Shown here: positions 44,602 through 51,639 of the stretch, in pieces | Numbering within the stretch: the first letter of the stretch is position 1 | Layout of the letters: every line of letters begins with the position of its first letter | The notes under the pieces: model-generated | Seen by the model: the letters and a program-made list of their open reading frames with translations, nothing else | Database searches by the model: none | Told to the model about the DNA's origin: nothing | Origin: Candidatus Andeanibacterium colombiense | Lineage (GTDB): Bacteria; Pseudomonadota; Alphaproteobacteria; Sphingomonadales; Sphingomonadaceae | Assembly (NCBI GenBank): GCA_029202985.1 | Contig: CP119316.1 | Coordinates: forward strand, 1,364,001-1,428,000 | Reading direction: 5' to 3' | Length of the DNA: 64,000 nucleotides | Program-made: the position numbers and the translations under genes

Positions 44602-45417
44602 ATGGCAGTGCGGCGCGCGATCTTCATCTCCGGCGGCGGTTCCGGCATCGGGCGGGCGATCGCACTGCGCTTCGCGGCCGAGGGGTGGTTCGTCGGGCTC
44701 GGCGACATCGACCCGGCCGGCATGGCCGAAACCCAGCGCTTGATCGCCAACGACTTCACCTATGCCCATGCCTTCGACGTGCGCGACCGCACCGCATGGG
44801 ACGTCGCGCTCACGGCTTTCGCGACCGCCGCCGGGGGGCGGATCGACGTGCTGGCGAACAACGCCGGCGTGCCGCTGGCCGGCCCGCTCACCGAGCTGAC
44901 CAGCGCGGAAATCGAGCGCACGCTCGACATCAACCTCAAGGGCGCGATCTTCGGCGCACAGGCCGCATATCCCTGGCTCAAGGCCAGCGCGCCGGGCAGC
45001 TGCCTGCTCAACACCGCCAGCGCGGCCGCGCTCTACGGCTTCCCGAACCAGAGCATCTACGGCGCGACCAAGGCCGGGGTGCGCTCGCTGACCGAAACCC
45101 TCGATGGCGAATGGGGCAGCCAGGGGATCAAGGTCCGCTCGCTGATGCCGAGCTTCATCGACACGCCGCTGCTGCAGCACGCGCCGAACGAGGGCAGCAA
45201 CGTCTCGATCCGCCAGGTGGTGGTCGACGCGGGCCTGGAATTCACGCCGGTGGAAGTGGTCGCGCAGAATGCGTGGGACGCGGTCCACGGCGACCGGATC
45301 CACTACCTCGTCGGCGAGACCGCGAAGAAACTCCGCTTCGCCGCGCGCTGGATGCCGGGCAAATTGCGCAAGCGGGCGAAGGCGCTGGAAGAAGCGAACC
45401 GGCGGGCCGGCGGTTAG
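44602..45417 (+). CDS. Short-chain dehydrogenase/reductase, tandem copy 2
   Basis: A 271-residue SDR duplicate of the preceding gene: same glycine motif (GGGSGIG), NNAGVPLAG, catalytic Tyr153 and Lys157 in YGATK, and near-identical stretches around AAYPWLKA.APGSCLLN and KVRSLMPSFIDTP. Divergence is greatest in the 55-75 region and at the C-terminus. ATG 44602 is chosen because GGAGGG lies 6 bases before it; an in-frame ATG-like start upstream is poorer. The two probably form one transcript. Substrate unknown. Confidence 0.87.
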   Translation: MAVRRAIFISGGGSGIGRAIALRFAAEGWFVGLGDIDPAGMAETQRLIANDFTYAHAFDVRDRTAWDVALTAFATAAGGRIDVLANNAGVPLAGPLTELTSAEIERTLDINLKGAIFGAQAAYPWLKASAPGSCLLNTASAAALYGFPNQSIYGATKAGVRSLTETLDGEWGSQGIKVRSLMPSFIDTPLLQHAPNEGSNVSIRQVVVDAGLEFTPVEVVAQNAWDAVHGDRIHYLVGETAKKLRFAARWMPGKLRKRAKALEEANRRAGG

Positions 45418-45786
45418 GGTTACACAAGTGACACTCTGTCCGGGTAGCTGTCCGGGCCGGGGAGCCGCGGATTCCCGCGGGTTACAGCCACGAGAGTGAC
45501 AGCCTCGGGCCTGACGGAAAAGACGCCCCTAGCCGGTTGCGCGCGGGTCCGCTTCGCGAGGAATCGACAAGGTCAAAGAGCCGCCGGGAGTCTGGCAAAT
45601 TCAGGGCGTGTAGGAAAATGGTTTGAGCTCATCTCCCGTTGAGGGAGAGGATAGCGCAGCTTGCCGCCTCGGCGGCGAGAAGGGGCAGGCTTCTTCTCCC
45701 GTTGACGGGAGAAGGATAGCAAAGCTTGCTCCGGAACGGAGCTAGCGGCGCTTGGATGAGGGTTGCCTTCCTTTTACCCTCAACCG
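45418..45786. other. Gap rich in palindromic repeats before DUF559 gene
   Basis: 369 bases without a supported gene until the ATG at 45787. The first half, to about 45625, shows no clear feature. The rest is made of two REP-like units: 45628-45683 and the left terminal repeat 45693-45769 of the DUF559 element. Confidence 0.5.
45628..45683. repeat. REP-like unit adjoining the DUF559 element
   Basis: An outer hairpin CTCCC/GGGAG, the GATAGC spacer, then an inner hairpin GCCGCC/GGCGGC. The layout matches the terminal repeat of the next element, but the stem sequences differ, so the structure is kept while the bases change. Confidence 0.6.
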
Positions 45787-46215
45787 ATGACCATCGGCCG
45801 CACCAACCCGAACGCACGAACCTTGCGCCGCGACATGACCGATGCCGAGCAACTGCTGTGGAAGCATGTGCGCAACCGGAACCTGGGCGGGCTCAAATTC
45901 CGCCGGCAAGCGACCAGCGGCAAGGCCGTCCCCGACTTCCTGTGCGCGGAGAAGCGCCTGATCATCGAGATCGACGGTGGCCAGCATTCGGAGGAAAGCG
46001 ACGCGCCCCGGACGGCAAGGTTGGAGGCGCTGGGCTTTCAGGTCATTCGCTTCTGGAACAACGAAGTGCTGCAAAATATCGATGGGGTGCTCGTACGTAT
46101 TCTAGCTGAGGCGAATGCTTTGCCTTCCTGGTTCGGAAAAAGGCAGCCCTCATCCAACTCCGGCTAGGCCGCCAGCGGCCAAGCCTGCGTATCCTTCTCC
46201 CGTCAACGGGAGAAG
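45693..46215. mobile_element. Palindrome-bounded element carrying a DUF559 gene
   Basis: Terminal inverted repeats of 77 bp (45693-45769) and 76 bp (46140-46215) face each other around one gene. Both start with a hairpin CTTCTCCCGT/ACGGGAGAAG, then GGATA, a second GCTTG...TAGC hairpin, and end at the inner side with TTGGATGAGG and TGCCTT. The two second hairpins (CTCCGGAACGGAG and GGCCGCTGGCGGCC) differ in sequence but keep pairing. The gene's stop codon lies inside the right repeat. No transposase and no target-site duplication is evident. A deleted copy lies at 47250-47454. Mobility is inference from the copy pattern. Confidence 0.6.
45787..46167 (+). CDS. DUF559 protein (PD-(D/E)XK / Vsr-like endonuclease fold)
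   Basis: 126 residues. The N-terminal RTLRRDMTDAEQLLWKHVRN and the core VPDFLCAEKRLIIEIDGGQH are typical of DUF559. A nuclease-type site is suggested by Asp50, Glu61-x-Asp63 and the Gln66-His67 pair. The family resembles very-short-patch repair endonucleases; no activity is established. The last eleven residues (GKRQPSSNSG and stop) are encoded by the right terminal repeat of the enclosing element. ATG 45787 is used; an upstream TTG at 45763 lies in the left repeat. It could be a passenger or the mobilising nuclease of the element. Confidence 0.8.
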   Translation: MTIGRTNPNARTLRRDMTDAEQLLWKHVRNRNLGGLKFRRQATSGKAVPDFLCAEKRLIIEIDGGQHSEESDAPRTARLEALGFQVIRFWNNEVLQNIDGVLVRILAEANALPSWFGKRQPSSNSG

Positions 46216-46250
46216 AAAATACCTGTCCGCTCTCAACCCCTTCAGCACCC

Positions 46251-47189
46251 TCAACCCACCCGGCGCGGAATGCCCTTGCGGCCGATTGCGCAGGTCAGGC
46301 CATCGTCCCAATCGGCAAGGGTCGCGGCATTTTCGAAGGTCGATTGCAGGAATTCCAGAAGGGTCTGGCGTGGATCGGGGCTGGAACGGACAGCCTCGTA
46401 TGTCAGCACGAACTCACCAAGAGCCCTGTCGAACCGGGCGGCGTCCGGCTGCACCGCCTGATCGGCAAATCCCTCAGGGGCCGGATAGGCGTAGGAGTAG
46501 AAACACGGCTCTTCGATCCCGCTCCCTCCGGGCCAGAAGCCGGCGGAGCTGACCTCGTGGCTGTAGGCTTCGCGGGTGACGCGGTCGGGAAGGTTCGGGA
46601 TGCCGCCCGGATGCAGCGGGGCCGCGCGGCCCGAGAACCGCGTGACCGCCAGATCGAAGCTGCCCCAGAACAGATGGACCGGGCTGACCTTGCCGAGGAA
46701 GGCGGTGCGAAACTCGCTGAAGACCCGGTCGATCCGCACCAGCGCGCGATGGAATCGGGCCACCGCATCGGCGTTCCAGGGCCGCTCCGCGGTATCCTCC
46801 GCGAACGGAAGGGCATCCGGCAGCTCATTGGGCGAACCATTGTATCGAGGCGTTCCGCCCACCTCGGCGATCATCTCCCTGAACTTGCCGTCGAACCCCG
46901 CGACCGACATCGGCTCCAACGCGAAGCCGGCACTTTTGCCGTCAGCGCTCGACAGGACCACCCGCTGCCGCTGCAGATCCAGCAGCACCGTCACGCCGGG
47001 ACCGTCCGGGATCAGGCCGGTCGATAGACCCTCCGCATTGACGTAGAGCGTCGCATGCCACGAATGATTGACCCACGGGGTGTGGGCCAGCCGATATTTC
47101 CCGACGATCTGCGTAAACAGATGCAGCGCGGCGCAGGTGTCCTTCCACGCTTCGAACGGGATGGCGGGCCAGTCGGCATTGTTGGTCAT
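46251..47189 (-). CDS. DUF5996 family protein
   Basis: A 312-residue soluble protein of the DUF5996 family, seen from LHLFTQIVGKYRLAHTPWVN near the start, SPVHLFWGSFDLAVTRFSGR in the middle and REAYSHEVSSAGFWPGG. The function is unknown. No signal peptide or membrane segment is present. It lies on the opposite strand to the DUF559 gene, 35 bases from one palindromic element and 60 bases from the other, so it is fully enclosed by repeats. The start is ATG 47189; an earlier in-frame ATG at 47279 would lie inside the repeat. Confidence 0.82.
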   Translation of the reverse strand: MTNNADWPAIPFEAWKDTCAALHLFTQIVGKYRLAHTPWVNHSWHATLYVNAEGLSTGLIPDGPGVTVLLDLQRQRVVLSSADGKSAGFALEPMSVAGFDGKFREMIAEVGGTPRYNGSPNELPDALPFAEDTAERPWNADAVARFHRALVRIDRVFSEFRTAFLGKVSPVHLFWGSFDLAVTRFSGRAAPLHPGGIPNLPDRVTREAYSHEVSSAGFWPGGSGIEEPCFYSYAYPAPEGFADQAVQPDAARFDRALGEFVLTYEAVRSSPDPRQTLLEFLQSTFENAATLADWDDGLTCAIGRKGIPRRVG

Positions 47190-47249
47190 GGTGTATTCTT
47201 TTACGATACTGAAGCGTGTCCGCAACCGACCCATGCGGACGTTAGGCTT

Positions 47250-47454
47250 CTTCTCCCGTTGACGGGAGAAGGATAGCAAAGCTTGCTCCGGAACGGAGCT
47301 AGCGGCGCTTGGATGAGTGCTGCCTTCGCTTACCCTCGATCTGTGACCATCGGCATACCTGCTCTCGCAAGTTCAAAAAAGGCAGCCCTCATCCAACTCC
47401 GGCTAGGCCACAAGCGGCCAAGCCTGCGTATCCTTCTCCCGTCAACGGGAGAAG
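47250..47454. mobile_element. Internally deleted copy of the DUF559 element
   Basis: The left repeat 47250-47326 differs from 45693-45769 at two positions, and the right repeat 47379-47454 differs from 46140-46215 at two. Only 52 bases lie between them. They keep the gene-start sequence (TACCCTC......TGACCATCGGC, with GTG where the intact copy has ATG) and the TTC/AAAA junction at the far end. About 320 bases of the DUF559 gene are missing. This is the relation expected of a non-autonomous, MITE-like derivative. Confidence 0.6.
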
Positions 47455-47465
47455 GATACGCAGGC
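47422..47465. repeat. Near-perfect 44-bp palindrome at element end
   Basis: Two exact 21-base arms (GCCTGCGTATCCTTCTCCCGT and its complement) around a central CA. It extends the usual 10-bp outer hairpin of the repeat family outward, as if a second unit once followed and was lost. Confidence 0.7.
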
Positions 47466-47565
47466 CGTTTTCCACCCAATCCCGGTCATTCGAACGCGGA
47501 CCGACCCGAAGTTGCCTTCAGGCCCAGCATTTCCGGTGCTATCCAGTGCCGCGAGGAACTCCCGC

Positions 47566-48699
47566 TCACCCCGCCCTCAGCACCGCCGCCCCGGCCTTGC
47601 CTTCGTCGCTGAGGTAGGGCGCCAGCGCGCGCCACGGCACGACGTAGCTGTCCGCGCAGGCCTGGATCACATGCGGCAGGCTCGGGATCAGTTGCAGCCC
47701 GTCCTTCGCCAGCCCGAGATACCAGAACTCGGCGTCGCGGGTCGCGGCGGGGCAGTCGGGGTCCGCGTCTCCGGCATCGGCCGACGCATATTCCAACGTC
47801 AGGTCGCGCAGCGGCGGGAGGAGCTTGTCGTAGCCGTCTTCGGGCTTGTCGCCGGCAACGTGCTCGACCGCCTTCGCATTGAGCCAGCGGAACAGGTTCA
47901 CTTCCGCCCCGCTCTGCCGGTCGAAGGTGCGAAACGACGACCATGCGTTCGGATGCACTCCGCCGCAGGAATTCTCGTTGCCGATTGTCAGATCGAGCCA
48001 GCGCCCGGTGATCAGGTCCGGCTCGACCGTCAGGCCGAAATAGCCGTCCGAGCCGCTGTTCGCGACTTCGAAGCTGAGGCACTGGATGAAGTCCGAGCGC
48101 CACCCGCCGTCGGGCAGATCCCTCGCGAGCAGCGCGTTGATCGCTTTGTCGCCCGGCGCGTCGGACAGCAGCGCAAGAGTCTCGATCGAGCCGTTCTCGC
48201 CGAACTGCTTGCCCGGGACATAGGTCAGCTTGCGATAGGCGACGCCGTCGAAGCTGGCGTCCGCCGAAGCCACGCTGCCGCCGCCCGCGCGCGGCGCGAT
48301 GAACGCATCGCCCATGCAAGGCCCGTCGAACTCCTCGCCGCCAGTCCATGTCTGCCGCGCGAGCCTGACCGGCAGGGTCTTCCCGCCCTGGACCCAGCTC
48401 GCCCACAGCACATCGCCTTTCACCGCGACCGCGTGCCAGCGCGCGCCGCTCGCGGCGTAATCGACCGCCTCGTCCCAGTCCGGCCCGTCGTCGCGGCCCG
48501 CGAGCCCGATCGGGGTCAGATGCGAGACGTAGTAATAGGCCCCGCGCGCCTTCCCCAATCCGTCCTGGTCCATGCAGGCGATCACCGGATAGGTCCCGAC
48601 CGTGCCTTTCCATACCCCATAATAGACGGGCTTGGGCTCACCCTGTGCAGCCAGCGGCCCGGTAAGCAGCGCGAGCAGCAGGACGAGCAGCCAGCGCAT
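47566..48699 (-). CDS. Hypothetical secreted protein
   Basis: 377 residues with a clear signal peptide (MRWLLVLLLALLTGPLAAQG, cleavage about residue 20). The mature part has paired cysteines likely to form disulfides (for example IACMDQDG, IQCLSFEV, SCGGVHPNAWS) and shares the GG.HPN-type turn seen in DUF3298-like periplasmic proteins. It contains no catalytic motif I recognise. ATG 48699 overlaps the phhB stop (TGATG), so the two are co-translated, perhaps by chance of neighbourhood. Predicted periplasmic. Confidence 0.75.
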   Translation of the reverse strand: MRWLLVLLLALLTGPLAAQGEPKPVYYGVWKGTVGTYPVIACMDQDGLGKARGAYYYVSHLTPIGLAGRDDGPDWDEAVDYAASGARWHAVAVKGDVLWASWVQGGKTLPVRLARQTWTGGEEFDGPCMGDAFIAPRAGGGSVASADASFDGVAYRKLTYVPGKQFGENGSIETLALLSDAPGDKAINALLARDLPDGGWRSDFIQCLSFEVANSGSDGYFGLTVEPDLITGRWLDLTIGNENSCGGVHPNAWSSFRTFDRQSGAEVNLFRWLNAKAVEHVAGDKPEDGYDKLLPPLRDLTLEYASADAGDADPDCPAATRDAEFWYLGLAKDGLQLIPSLPHVIQACADSYVVPWRALAPYLSDEGKAGAAVLRAG

Positions 48700-48989
48700 C
48701 ACGCGATCGCGTCGATCGCCTGCGCCATCGCGATGTCGCGCGCCGAAAGCCCGCCCGCGTCATGGGTGGTCAGCATGATCGAGACGTTGCGATAGACGTT
48801 CGACCATTCGGGATGGTGATCCTGCTTCTCGGCCAGCAGCGCGACGCGGGTCATGAAGGCGAAGGCCTCGCTGAAATTCCGGAACTGGAAGTCGCGCTGG
48901 ATCGCGGCCTTGTCGTGGCGCAGTTCCCAGCCGGGGAGGTGCGACATCGCCTCGATGCGCTCGCCGTCGGTCAGTTGGGGGATGGGCAT
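48699..48989 (-). CDS. phhB: Pterin-4-alpha-carbinolamine dehydratase
   Basis: A 96-residue enzyme that dehydrates the 4a-hydroxy-tetrahydropterin formed by aromatic amino acid hydroxylases, allowing pterin recycling. The motif EKQDHHPEWSNVYRNVSIML contains the active-site histidines (HH-PEW), and the C-terminus TTHDAGGLSARDIAMA is conserved. No phenylalanine hydroxylase gene is in the window. Some family members act in molybdopterin metabolism instead. Confidence 0.93.
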   Translation of the reverse strand: MPIPQLTDGERIEAMSHLPGWELRHDKAAIQRDFQFRNFSEAFAFMTRVALLAEKQDHHPEWSNVYRNVSIMLTTHDAGGLSARDIAMAQAIDAIA

Positions 48990-49068
48990 TGCTTTCCTCC
49001 GAGGCCCCTGCTCGCTTCGGGGCGATCCGTTAACATCAGGAAACGCGATACGCGCTAAATTCCACCTT

Positions 49069-49212
49069 CGTCATCCTGAACTTGTTTCAGGATCCATTTT
49101 TCAAAATGACCGGAGACTTCGGTTCCAGCGCAAGCGAGGCCGCCCCGCGGCACCTGTCCGGCGCGACCTGTGTTTCCGGCAAGATGGATCCTGAAACAAG
49201 TTCAGGATGACG
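49069..49212. repeat. 29-bp perfect inverted repeat pair upstream of ccmA
   Basis: Arms 49069-49097 and 49184-49212 are exact inverse complements, starting CGTCATCCTGAACTTG. Each arm contains its own small hairpin (TCCTGAA/TTCAGGA type). 86 bases lie between them without a gene. The right arm ends 57 bases before the ccmA ATG. This repeat type is dispersed in many alphaproteobacterial genomes. Confidence 0.75.
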
Positions 49213-49269
49213 GACAAGGGGGAAGCGGTTTCCTTGGCATGCCCGCCGCTTTCCCTTAAGCGCACGCCC

Positions 49270-49866
49270 ATGCAAGGGGCTCACCTCTCCGCCGATAATC
49301 TCGCCTGCCGCAAGGGCGACCGGCTGCTGTTCGCGCGGCTGTCGCTTGCGCTGGCGCCGGGCGATGCGGTGCAGATCACCGGCGCGAACGGGATCGGCAA
49401 GTCGAGCCTGCTGCGGATCCTCGCCGGGCTCGCCCGCCCCTATGCCGGCACTGTCGTCCGCGGCGGCGCGGCCGCGCTGCTCGACGAGCGGCCCGCGCTC
49501 GACGAGCAGCGCCCGCTGCGCGGCGCGCTCGCCTTCTGGTGCCGGATCGACGGGTGCCAGCCCGATACCCACACCGCGCTGCTCGGGATCGACGGCCTCG
49601 CCGACGTGCCGGTGCGCTATCTCTCGACCGGCCAGCGCAAGCGCGCCGCGCTCGCCCGGCTGATCGACCAGAAGGCGCCGATCTGGCTGCTCGACGAACC
49701 GCTCAACGGGCTCGACACCGATGCGGTCGAACTGGTCGAGGAACTGACCCGCGACCACTGCGCGAATGGCGGGATCGCGGTGATCGCCTCGCACCAGCCG
49801 TTCCGGCTGGACGGGATGCGGCAATTGGCGCTGCGGGATTTCGCGGCCGAAGGGCTGGACGAATGA
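49270..49866 (+). CDS. ccmA: Cytochrome c biogenesis ABC transporter, ATP-binding subunit
   Basis: A 198-residue ABC ATPase. Walker A GANGIGKSS spans 38-46, the signature is LSTGQRKR, and Walker B is IWLLDEPLNGLD. With CcmB, CcmC and CcmD it drives release of heme-loaded CcmE during cytochrome c maturation at the inner membrane. The sequence is compact, as usual for CcmA. ATG 49270 is preferred to an upstream in-frame ATG at 49207, which lies within the inverted repeat. It overlaps ccmB by 4 bases; other ccm genes are not here. Confidence 0.92.
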   Translation: MQGAHLSADNLACRKGDRLLFARLSLALAPGDAVQITGANGIGKSSLLRILAGLARPYAGTVVRGGAAALLDERPALDEQRPLRGALAFWCRIDGCQPDTHTALLGIDGLADVPVRYLSTGQRKRAALARLIDQKAPIWLLDEPLNGLDTDAVELVEELTRDHCANGGIAVIASHQPFRLDGMRQLALRDFAAEGLDE

Positions 49867-50519
49867 GCGCGCTGCTCCGGATCCTGCAACGCGACCTCGC
49901 GCTGCTGCTCCCCGGCGGGCGCCGCGGCGGAACGCTGCTGCCGGTGCTGTTCTTCCTCAGCGTCGCGATGCTCTATCCGTTCGCCGTCGGGCCCGACGGG
50001 CCGCTGCTGGCGCGGACCGGCGGCGGGGTGATCTGGGTCGCGGCATTGCTCGCGGCGATCCTCCCGCTCGACCGGCTGGTCGCGCCCGACGTGGAACAGG
50101 GCTTTTTCGATCAATGGGCCTTGCGCGGGATTTCGGAAGAAGCGGTGATCGCGGTGCGGGTGGTGGCCCATTGGCTGAGCTTCGGCCCGCCGCTGATGCT
50201 CGCGGCCGTTCCCGCCGCCGCGCTGGTCGGCATCAGCGGAGCGACCCTGCGCACGGTCGAGTTGGGCCTGCTCGCCGGAACCCCCGGCCTCGCCGCGATC
50301 GGCGTGACCATCGCCGCGCTCACCGCGGGCCTGCGCACCGGCGCCGCGCTTTCGGGCCTGCTGCTGATCCCGCTGGCGGTGCCGCTACTGGTGTTCGGCG
50401 CGGGCGCGCTGTCCACTGGCGGCCAGAGCGGCCTCGCCCTCACCGCGGCGTTCAGCCTGGTGCTGCTGGCTATCGCGCCCTTCGCCGGCGGAGCGGCTCT
50501 GCGGGCTGCACGGGAATAA
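49863..50519 (+). CDS. ccmB: Cytochrome c biogenesis ABC transporter, membrane subunit CcmB
   Basis: A 218-residue integral membrane protein with six predicted helices. The start LLRILQRDLALLLPGG and the motif VLFFLSVAMLYPFAVGP match CcmB, as does LDRLVAPDVEQGFFDQWAL, the periplasmic/cytoplasmic loop. It partners CcmA. Its start overlaps the ccmA stop (ATGA). A small opposite-strand gene overlaps its last 50 bases. Confidence 0.92.
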   Translation: MSALLRILQRDLALLLPGGRRGGTLLPVLFFLSVAMLYPFAVGPDGPLLARTGGGVIWVAALLAAILPLDRLVAPDVEQGFFDQWALRGISEEAVIAVRVVAHWLSFGPPLMLAAVPAAALVGISGATLRTVELGLLAGTPGLAAIGVTIAALTAGLRTGAALSGLLLIPLAVPLLVFGAGALSTGGQSGLALTAAFSLVLLAIAPFAGGAALRAARE

Positions 50520-50718
50520 GCGGCTTCACGAACTCCGGGGCGTCCATGCCCTTGCGCTGGAAGCCCTTCGAGATGCCTTCGATCATGCCCATCTGGAACG
50601 CCGTGCGCCCCGGGCGGGTGACCGGCTGCGGCGGAACCGGCGGCAGCGGACGCGAGGCGCCCATCACCGCGGCGAAGCCTTGCACATAGCCTTCGAGGTA
50701 ATCGTTATCGTCAACCAT
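50470..50718 (-). CDS. Small conserved-looking hypothetical protein
   Basis: 82 residues, no signal peptide or membrane segment. The N-terminus DDNDYLEGYVQGFAAVMG is followed by a proline-rich stretch (PLPPVPPQPVTRPG), then FQMGMIEGISKGFQRKGMD and a basic end. The repeated EGY/EGIS-type helices look like real protein sequence and not antisense noise. The frame overlaps ccmB by 50 bases tail to tail. Function unknown; support is moderate. Confidence 0.5.
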   Translation of the reverse strand: MVDDNDYLEGYVQGFAAVMGASRPLPPVPPQPVTRPGRTAFQMGMIEGISKGFQRKGMDAPEFVKPLIPVQPAEPLRRRRAR

Positions 50719-50980
50719 GATTGGGCCCCCCAGGCCTGATGCACGCCGAACTCCCGCTGTGCGGGGAATTCGTCATAGATACCGGGGTTTGTCCAGCGTT
50801 TTTGAGAATGCAGCGCCCGTCCGGCGGCCAATGTCCGCTAACGACCCATTGTGAGCTTCTTCCCGGCGCGGGAAGTTACGTCGATTTTTCTGGTCATCCC
50901 GGCCCATCTAAACAGGCGCCCAAGTGGTGGTTGGCTCAGCTGCGCCAGCAGCCCGTCTTGCTTCAACCGCAAGACAAGTT

Positions 50981-51241
50981 ATGAGCCCCGAGATGCAAGA
51001 TCGACAGGATCACTTCGCCTATTGTGTCCAGCTGTTTGGGGGCACGACGGCTTTTTCGCGGCGGCTCAGGATCGATGAGCGGGCTATCCGGCGGTTCATC
51101 AATGGCGAGCGGCCCATCAGCGACAATCTGTTTCGAGACACCGCGACAGCTTTAAGCGAGCTTGTCGCTGAAGCCAGCGCGGCCCGGGAGACAATTGCCG
51201 TCACCTTGACCGGTGAACCCAGCGCCCGCCTGATCGACTAA
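50981..51241 (+). CDS. Small hypothetical protein, possible DNA-binding
   Basis: 86 residues. The region FGGTTAFSRRLRIDERAIRRFINGERPISDNL resembles a lambda-repressor-type helix-turn-helix such as those of small Cro/C1 regulators. The tail (SELVAEASAARETIAVTL) is helical. The base composition is less GC-rich than its neighbours, hinting at acquired DNA. No strong ribosome site precedes the ATG, and no partner gene is adjacent. Treat as probable but unproven. Confidence 0.5.
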   Translation: MSPEMQDRQDHFAYCVQLFGGTTAFSRRLRIDERAIRRFINGERPISDNLFRDTATALSELVAEASAARETIAVTLTGEPSARLID

Positions 51242-51639
51242 GTTCGAATTACCCATCGTACTTTGCGCGGCGGGCGCAAGTTACGCCTGGATCCCTACTC
51301 ACTGGCTGCGCTGTTTCTTATGTCCGCGTAGGCTTGGTCGCGCGCGTCGGACTCCAAAGACATAAGGTAGCGGCTTATCTCCTTGTAGGTCAGAAACGGC
51401 TGACCATCGACGATGATGGGGTCCGTGCGGCCGTTGAAAATCCTGCGCAGCAAACGCCGCTGCGATCTATCCAGCGGCTGATTGCAATTTTCGGTGATGA
51501 TGTCGTCCTAGCTTATAAAACGTCTGTTCGCCGCAAACCTCGAAGAGGCGTGTAGCGAGCTATGGCCGCAAACGACCCTATTCCAAACGTGGCTAGGCCG
51601 CGAGAGGCGGACTTCTTCTCCCGTCAACGGAGAAGGACG
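51242..51639. other. Gene-poor stretch between small ORF and map
   Basis: 398 bases of below-average GC content. On the minus strand an open frame from about 51500 to 51295 reads like protein at its end (QPFLTYKEISRYLMSLESDA, then a stop), but it has no convincing start and an upstream stop, so it may be the remnant of a lost gene. A short plus-strand frame at 51334-51555 is equally unconvincing. The last 50 bases carry a degenerate palindromic repeat. Confidence 0.35.
51588..51634. repeat. Degenerate copy of the DUF559-element right repeat
   Basis: GTGGCTAGGCCG, a short spacer, then the CTTCTCCCGTCAACGG-AGAAG hairpin with one base missing. This corresponds to the outer part of the 46140-46215 repeat. 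It lies just downstream of map, where it may also help terminate transcription. Confidence 0.55.

Noticed and set aside
43917..45431. A 504-codon frame across both SDR genes
   Set aside because: It is Arg/Gly-rich shadow sequence in another frame. The annotated SDRs have all family motifs in their own frames.
45418..47560. CRISPR array suggested by recurring palindromes
   Set aside because: The repeats are few, long, inverted in pairs and separated by genes; there are no regular spacers and no cas genes.
51334..51555. 73-codon plus-strand frame before map
   Set aside because: No ribosome site, no motif, and the opposite strand reads more like real protein there.
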